This document shows, piece by piece, positions 59,678 through 64,000 of a stretch of DNA of 64,000 bases. Each line of letters opens with the position of its first letter. The stretch's first letter is position 1. The notes below the pieces were generated by a model. That model was given only the letters and a program-made list of their open reading frames with translations, was not told the DNA's origin and did not search any database. This stretch comes from Archivesica marissinica (lineage: Eukaryota > Mollusca > Bivalvia > Venerida > Vesicomyidae), in contig CM026390.1 of NCBI GenBank assembly GCA_014843695.1, positions 92,504,530-92,568,529 on the forward strand, in the 5' to 3' direction. The position numbers were made by a program, and so were the translations under genes.

Positions 59678-59935
59678 TTTCTGGTCCAAAGACAAGTTCA
59701 GTGAACAACAACCTAAAATGTCTTGTGTGTGGGGACAAGTCATCGGGTATCCACTATGGAGTGCTGGCCTGTGAAGGATGCAAAGGTTTCTTTCGACGGG
59801 CCTTACAAGATGTTGGTGATCCTGCAAGAAAAAAGTGCTTCTACAACAAAAACTGTGACATCACTATTCTAACGAGAAACCGCTGTCAGTACTGCCGTCT
59901 ACAGAAATGTCTGGCACTAGGAATGTCGCGCTCAG
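59678..59935 (+). CDS. Nuclear receptor DNA-binding-domain exon (partial gene, internal exon)
   Basis: The exon encodes a full C4-C4 nuclear receptor DNA-binding domain. Zinc finger 1 has C-X2-C-X13-C-X2-C spacing and ends in the P-box CEGCKG followed by GFFRR. Zinc finger 2 has C-X5-C-X9-C-X2-C spacing, then [13 protein letters not shown], the usual C-terminal extension start. Such domains bind AGGTCA-type half-sites in nuclear DNA. The P-box fits NR1-type receptors and RXR/RAR relatives; I cannot assign the group. The linker between the fingers is 18 residues, three longer than the 15 of RAR-type receptors. A polypyrimidine tract and CTTGCAG acceptor precede 59678, and CTCAG|GTATG gives a donor after 59935. 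Both introns are phase 1 and the exon is 258 bp, so it keeps frame. Both fingers lie in one exon, whereas many receptors have an intron between them. No ligand-binding domain or A/B exon was seen in the window. A processed or domain-only copy is possible but the splice sites argue against it. Confidence 0.9.
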
Positions 59936-60005
59936 GTATGCACCTCAAATCCTCGGATTTTCTCCGGGTACTCCTGTTTCCTCCCACACGCTTTTATCCG
60001 AGCGA
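59936..60005. other. Start of the downstream intron with a SINE E fragment
   Basis: TTTTCTCCGGGTACTCCTGT and TTCCTCCCACA, a piece of the SINE E body, lie just after the donor site. The open frame reads through it. Confidence 0.6.
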
Positions 60006-60363
60006 TGTCAAGTTTTATTTATGTGACCTATTTGTATCACTGTTGTCCACCGGCAGTTACTATGCTGCTAGCAATGTCAAATTTTGTTTATGTGACCTAT
60101 TTGTATCACTGTTGTCCACCGGCAGTTACTATGCTGCTGGCAATGTCAAGTTTTGTTTATGTGACCTATTTGTATCACTGTTGTCCACCGGCAGTTACTA
60201 TGCTGCTGGCAATGTCAAGTTTTGTTTATGTGACCTATTTGTATCACTGTTGTCCACCGGCAGTTACTATGCTGCTGGCAATGTCAAGTTTTGTTTATGT
60301 GACCTATTTGTATCACTGTTGTCCACCGGCAGTTACTATGCTGCTGGCAATGTCAAGTTTTGT
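60006..60363. repeat. 69-bp tandem repeat, about 5 copies
   Basis: Units share GTCAAGTTTTGTTTATGTGA, CCTATTTGTATCACTGTTGT and CCACCGGCAGTTACTATGCT. The 69-bp length keeps frame, so the receptor exon's frame runs through it as 23-residue repeats and stops only at 60457. It is most likely intronic. Confidence 0.94.
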
Positions 60364-60510
60364 TGTTTGCATTCTAGCTCTTTCGGTCTTTGTTCAAAAT
60401 TATTTAAACTTCGTCCCAACTTCTATTTTTATGAACGTTTTACTCCTTTTTATAATTAGCAATTTCCTTGGTTTAAACAATATTTATTGCAAAACATTAA
60501 TTGCACGAAA
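60364..60510. other. Low-copy DNA
   Basis: No feature was identified. Confidence 0.4.
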
Positions 60511-61139
60511 CATACAACGACATACATAAAATACATCACATATAACATACAACGACATACATAAAATACATCACATATAACATACAACGACATACATAAA
60601 ATACATCACATATAACATACAACGACATACATAAAATACATCACATATAACATACAACAACATACATAATACATAATACATATAACATACAACAACATAC
60701 ATAATACATCACATATAACATACAACAACATACATAATACATCACATATAACATACAACGACATACATAATACATCATATATAACATACAACGACATACA
60801 TAATACATCACATATAATACAACGACATACATAATACATCACATATAACATACAACGACATACATAATACATCACATATAACATACAACGACATACATAA
60901 TACATCACATATAACATACAACGACATACATAATACATCACATATAACATACAACAACATACATAATACATCACATATAACATACAACAACATACATAAT
61001 ACATCATATATAACATACAACGACATACATAATACATCACATATAACATACAACGACATACATAATACATCACATATAACATACAACGACATACATAATA
61101 CATCACATATAACATACAACGACATACATAAAATACATA
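60511..61139. repeat. 33-35-bp minisatellite array, about 19 copies
   Basis: Units share CATACAACGACATACATAAT and ACATCACATATAA. ACAACA and ATCATATA variants are clustered. Confidence 0.94.
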
Positions 61140-61462
61140 ATGCAAAGGATCAAGTAGGAAGCTAAAAGTAGCTTTTACAAAAACTATTTCCTCATTCTTG
61201 CAATTTCCTTGAGACATTAGGTCATATTAAGGAAAGTCCTTGTTTACACTCTGGGCACTCTCGGTAATATCGATTGAATGTTCTTCAAATATCATCCTAA
61301 TCTATATCTTCATTAAACCTGTGCTACTTCTGTAGAAAGCCAAAGGAAGCACTCATAATGGTAGACTTTATTCTATATAGAAAGTTCTATTTTTAGCCTG
61401 ATATTGTCCCCTTAATTGATCAGAAGGCCGCATAAAGAAAACAGTTTGGCCTGATCCTTTTA
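61140..61462. other. Low-copy DNA
   Basis: No feature was identified. Confidence 0.5.
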
Positions 61463-61655
61463 AGACGGATCTGTAGTCCAGTGATAACACGCTGGACTGG
61501 TAATCCAGGGATCGCAGGTTCGATCCCCCGTCTGACCCTAATAAAAGTCTTTCAGTTGGGACTTTAAACCTAGGTCTCATGTCGGTGCTTTACACCGTGC
61601 ACGTAAAAGAACCAGAGGAGATTCTGGTAGCGACGATAAATAAACGTAAAACACA
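61463..61655 (+). mobile_element. SINE family B copy with internal deletion
   Basis: The head GACGGATCTGTAGTCCAGTG, B box GGTTCGATCCC and first half of the body are intact; about 90 bp before the CGACGATAAATAAACGTAAA tail are missing. Confidence 0.85.
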
Positions 61656-61787
61656 TGCAGTATACTGTAATAAATTCCTTTTTTAACCCAATTTTGTTCA
61701 AACTGGGTGATAATGTGTATCTTGATGACAATTTGCTTTCTTTCAATAACCAAGTGATATCCATGAAACTTTTGGTCAATTTATTTA

Positions 61788-61933
61788 TATTTCGGGTTTT
61801 ACGCCCGCATCAGCACCATTTTGGGCTATATCGCCGGCGGGCAGTTTACCTAACAACACCTTTCCTGGGCAGGCTCCAGCGGTTAACCAGTACTTGGACG
61901 CACCAACCTCCATAAGAAACTGCCAACTTTTTG
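61788..61933 (-). mobile_element. SINE family C copy, 5'-truncated
   Basis: The 3' part of the family in reverse (TATATTTCGGGTTTTACGCC to AAACTGCCAACTTTTTG) is present; the tRNA-like head is absent. Confidence 0.84.
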
Positions 61934-62838
61934 TCACCAGGTCAAATAAAGTTTCTGATTATTTTCTAGAGCAAAAAAATCTATTCTCTTATGGAAACAA
62001 AATCCTACATTTACTTTTCTAGTTTTAATAAAAATCAGCATTTTGTGACATCTGGAGTAAATTGTTGCCCACAAAATTAATTGATTTTCCCTGATACTCT
62101 ATCCAGACAATTTCATTAGAAATTATTAAGATTTAAGACAGTTTTGGGAAATTAGTTGCAAAGGAGATAAAATAGTTTTTCTTTTTATGGAAGAAAAATA
62201 CAACTTCGATTAATCTTGGCTAGACACCAGCAAAAAGAAAGATGCCCCTGGTATAGACTCTCAACTTAAACTTGTCATCGGCCAAGAAAATTGTTTTATT
62301 TATGGATGTCTATGTCGATAAATATGGATGAATAACAACTGTTTCTAAATTGGTTAACCATGCAATATTGCTGCAAATATCTTGATATTATATATATATA
62401 TACCGTATACTGCTAGGATGGGAATGGAAGGTATAAAATCTATTGTTATGAATACAGTTGATGATGGATACTTTTAAGATGGGGGGAGGGAGTGTTTATA
62501 GATTTGCCATTGACTGTCCGTCCGTAGGTCTTGAAAATCGTGTGTGTAAACTGCATTGTATTATTTTCCCCTACCTTGGGACAGCTAGTTAAATAATGGT
62601 TACCGATTGCCTACCAGCCTGATGTCTGGCACACAAGCATAGGATTCGGGAAGTACTGATGTTCATAAAAAAGAGGTGTCTCATAAGTCAGAAATTACTG
62701 GCCCTTTAAATAGGGGTGACACTATAATAAACAAACACTTTACTTTACTTTACTTTACATATGTTTTTGACATCTGTTTGCTCATCAATCTGTATTTCTG
62801 CTTTATATCTTGAGAGCCATATCACCCACAGCGCTTGT
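61934..62838. other. Low-copy DNA with short microsatellites
   Basis: It holds a TA run near 62391 and an (ACTTT)-type run at 62738-62759. No gene was seen. Confidence 0.5.
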
Positions 62839-63113
62839 GTGTTTTATGTTTATTTATCGTCGCTACCGGTTGCCCATATGAGCGACGCCTCCTGAAGAGA
62901 TTAGTCATTTTAGATTTTTGGAGGATAGTGCAATGATACCGAGACCCATTCCAGAGTCTCCTCTTGTTCTTTTACATGCACAGTACCGACACAAGACCTC
63001 GGTTTAAAGTCCCATCTGAAAGCCTGTTAATTTTATTAGGGTCAGACGGGGGATCGAACCTGCGATCCCTGGATTACCAGTCCAGTGTGTTACCACTGGA
63101 CTACAGAACCGTC
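62839..63113 (-). mobile_element. SINE family B copy, nearly full length
   Basis: In reverse orientation it has the TTTATTTATCGTCGCTACCG tail, the body, and the head ending CCACTGGACTACAGAACCGTC. Confidence 0.86.
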
Positions 63114-63219
63114 TGTATCACCCACAGTGTCCAACCTTCGTAGTTATATAGGTCACAGTGGCCTCTGATTCAAATAGGAGTTTTGCTCAATGACTTTCGA
63201 ACACTTGTGTGTACGACTG

Positions 63220-63460
63220 TTAACCCATTCAACACCAAGTAACTCACATGGACTGGTCCATGATATTCATAAACCAATAAATGAATCAGAAAATCACATT
63301 TGGACAAGTTCATTTATCAAAATGGGTAATTATGTCTAAAAATAGTCATATCACTGGCAAAAAGTGCAGATCCTGATGAGATGGCTCGTCACGAGCCGGC
63401 TCATCTGGATCTACACTTTTTGTAAGCCTATTTAGAGGTCTGTGGTGTTGAAAGGGTTAA
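63220..63460 (+). mobile_element. MITE-1 copy j
   Basis: TTAA flanks, inverted ends and palindrome are intact. By eye it is the closest relative of copy a at 7.5 kb (shared CTCACATGG and ATTCATAAACCAATAAATGA). Confidence 0.87.
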
Positions 63461-63550
63461 ACATGGTCACTTGATGACCACTATGGATTTTGAGGTCAGT
63501 AAGTCGAAGATGAAGTTTACAGAAACCATGCAGACACTTATGAAGCAGAT

Positions 63551-63800
63551 GGCTGTCCGATTAGCGCAGTGGTTAGCGTGCTCGCTTCTCACCAATGCAA
63601 CCCGGGTTAATCCTCGGACCGGGAAGTATGTTACGATGGTACGGTGGTCACCAGATCAGACAGGTGGGTTTTCTCCGGGTACTCCGGTTTCCTCCCACAA
63701 GAATGACCACTTTCACGCTCTCATCCGCGCCAATGAGAGTGATTAATATAAGTTGTTAAAACTTGCTTCGCAATCGTTGTAAAATAAATAAAGTTTATAT
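63551..63800 (+). mobile_element. SINE family E, full-length copy
   Basis: The tRNA-like head GGCTGTCCGATTAGCGCAGT GG and a degenerate B box are followed by GGTTTTCTCCGGGTACTCCG, GAGAGTGATTAATATAAGTT and a GTAAAATAAATAAAGTTTA tail. Confidence 0.85.
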
Positions 63801-63816
63801 TTAAAAATGTTATTCA

Positions 63817-64000
63817 TCTCTTGACACATTAGCGGATATATACACACAGTATCAGTCTGTAGTCACTACAAGTGACTAGGCCTCGAGGTTATATAACTGT
63901 TCTCCTATCTCTTGACACATTAGCGGATATATACACACAGTATCAGTCTGTAGTCACTACAAGTGACTAGGCCTCGAGGTTATATAACTGTTCTACTATC
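63817..64000. repeat. 91-bp tandem repeat, two copies at the right edge
   Basis: CTCTTGACACATTAGCGGAT and TAGTCACTACAAGTGACTAG recur at a 91-bp spacing. The second copy reaches the window end, so more copies may follow. Confidence 0.9.

Noticed and set aside
60606..61217. 203-codon Cys/Tyr-rich - strand frame
   Set aside because: It is a shadow of the 33-35-bp array; alternative frames are equally open.

Overview
The window looks like intergenic or intronic DNA of a repeat-rich, AT-rich metazoan. A mollusc, probably a bivalve, is my best guess. That rests on the mix of tRNA-headed SINE families, short TTAA-flanked inverted-repeat elements and very abundant minisatellites. No species can be named from the sequence alone. 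There is no bacterial gene organisation, and most long open frames are by-products of tandem repeats.

Only one stretch convincingly encodes a cellular protein. It is a single exon (59678-59935, + strand) for a complete two-zinc-finger nuclear receptor DNA-binding domain with a CEGCKG P-box, bounded by plausible splice sites. The rest of that gene (A/B region, hinge, ligand-binding domain) was not found and probably lies outside the window. A decayed 3' end of an L1-like non-LTR retrotransposon (about 38550-39115) is the only other recognisable coding remnant.

About 30 tandem arrays (unit 11-91 bp) fill roughly 28 kb, or about 44% by my hand sum. The largest are a 33-bp array at 1-4900 (entering from the left edge), a 31-bp array at 28612-30929, a 22-bp array at 34118-36449, a 25-bp array at 40108-41166, a 27-bp array at 45652-46950 and a 23-bp array at 49160-54209. 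Their units are stop-free in one or more frames, which produces spurious frames of up to 1668 codons.

The spaces between arrays hold dispersed elements that can be recognised by comparing the window with itself. Ten copies of a ~235-bp element (here MITE-1) have inverted ends and TTAA flanks. A second TTAA family (MITE-2) has three clear copies, with a divergent relative called MITE-3. A third (MITE-4) has internal 84-bp repeats. There are also TA-flanked mariner/pogo-like elements and at least five SINE families (A to E), several nested in each other with target-site duplications. Several arrays appear to have grown out of such elements: the 22-bp array from a unit still single-copy in a dispersed element at 11.4 kb, a 46-bp array from a MITE-1 end, and an 84-bp array inside MITE-4.

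Region by region: 0-5 kb 33-bp array; 5-9 kb low-copy DNA with a MITE nested in a SINE; 9-11.3 kb two arrays; 11.3-16.9 kb MITEs, SINEs and small arrays; 17-23.5 kb many minisatellites; 23.5-28.6 kb low-copy DNA plus a SINE, a 14/32-bp array and a MITE; 28.6-31 kb 31-bp array; 31-34 kb mixed; 34-36.5 kb 22-bp array; 36.5-45 kb transposon-rich; 45-54.2 kb arrays; 54.2-57.5 kb nested transposons; 57.6-59.24 kb a 49-bp array rich in nuclear-receptor half-sites and AP-1 sites, then the receptor exon; 60-61.1 kb two arrays; 61.1-64 kb SINEs, MITE-1 and the start of a 91-bp repeat at the right edge.
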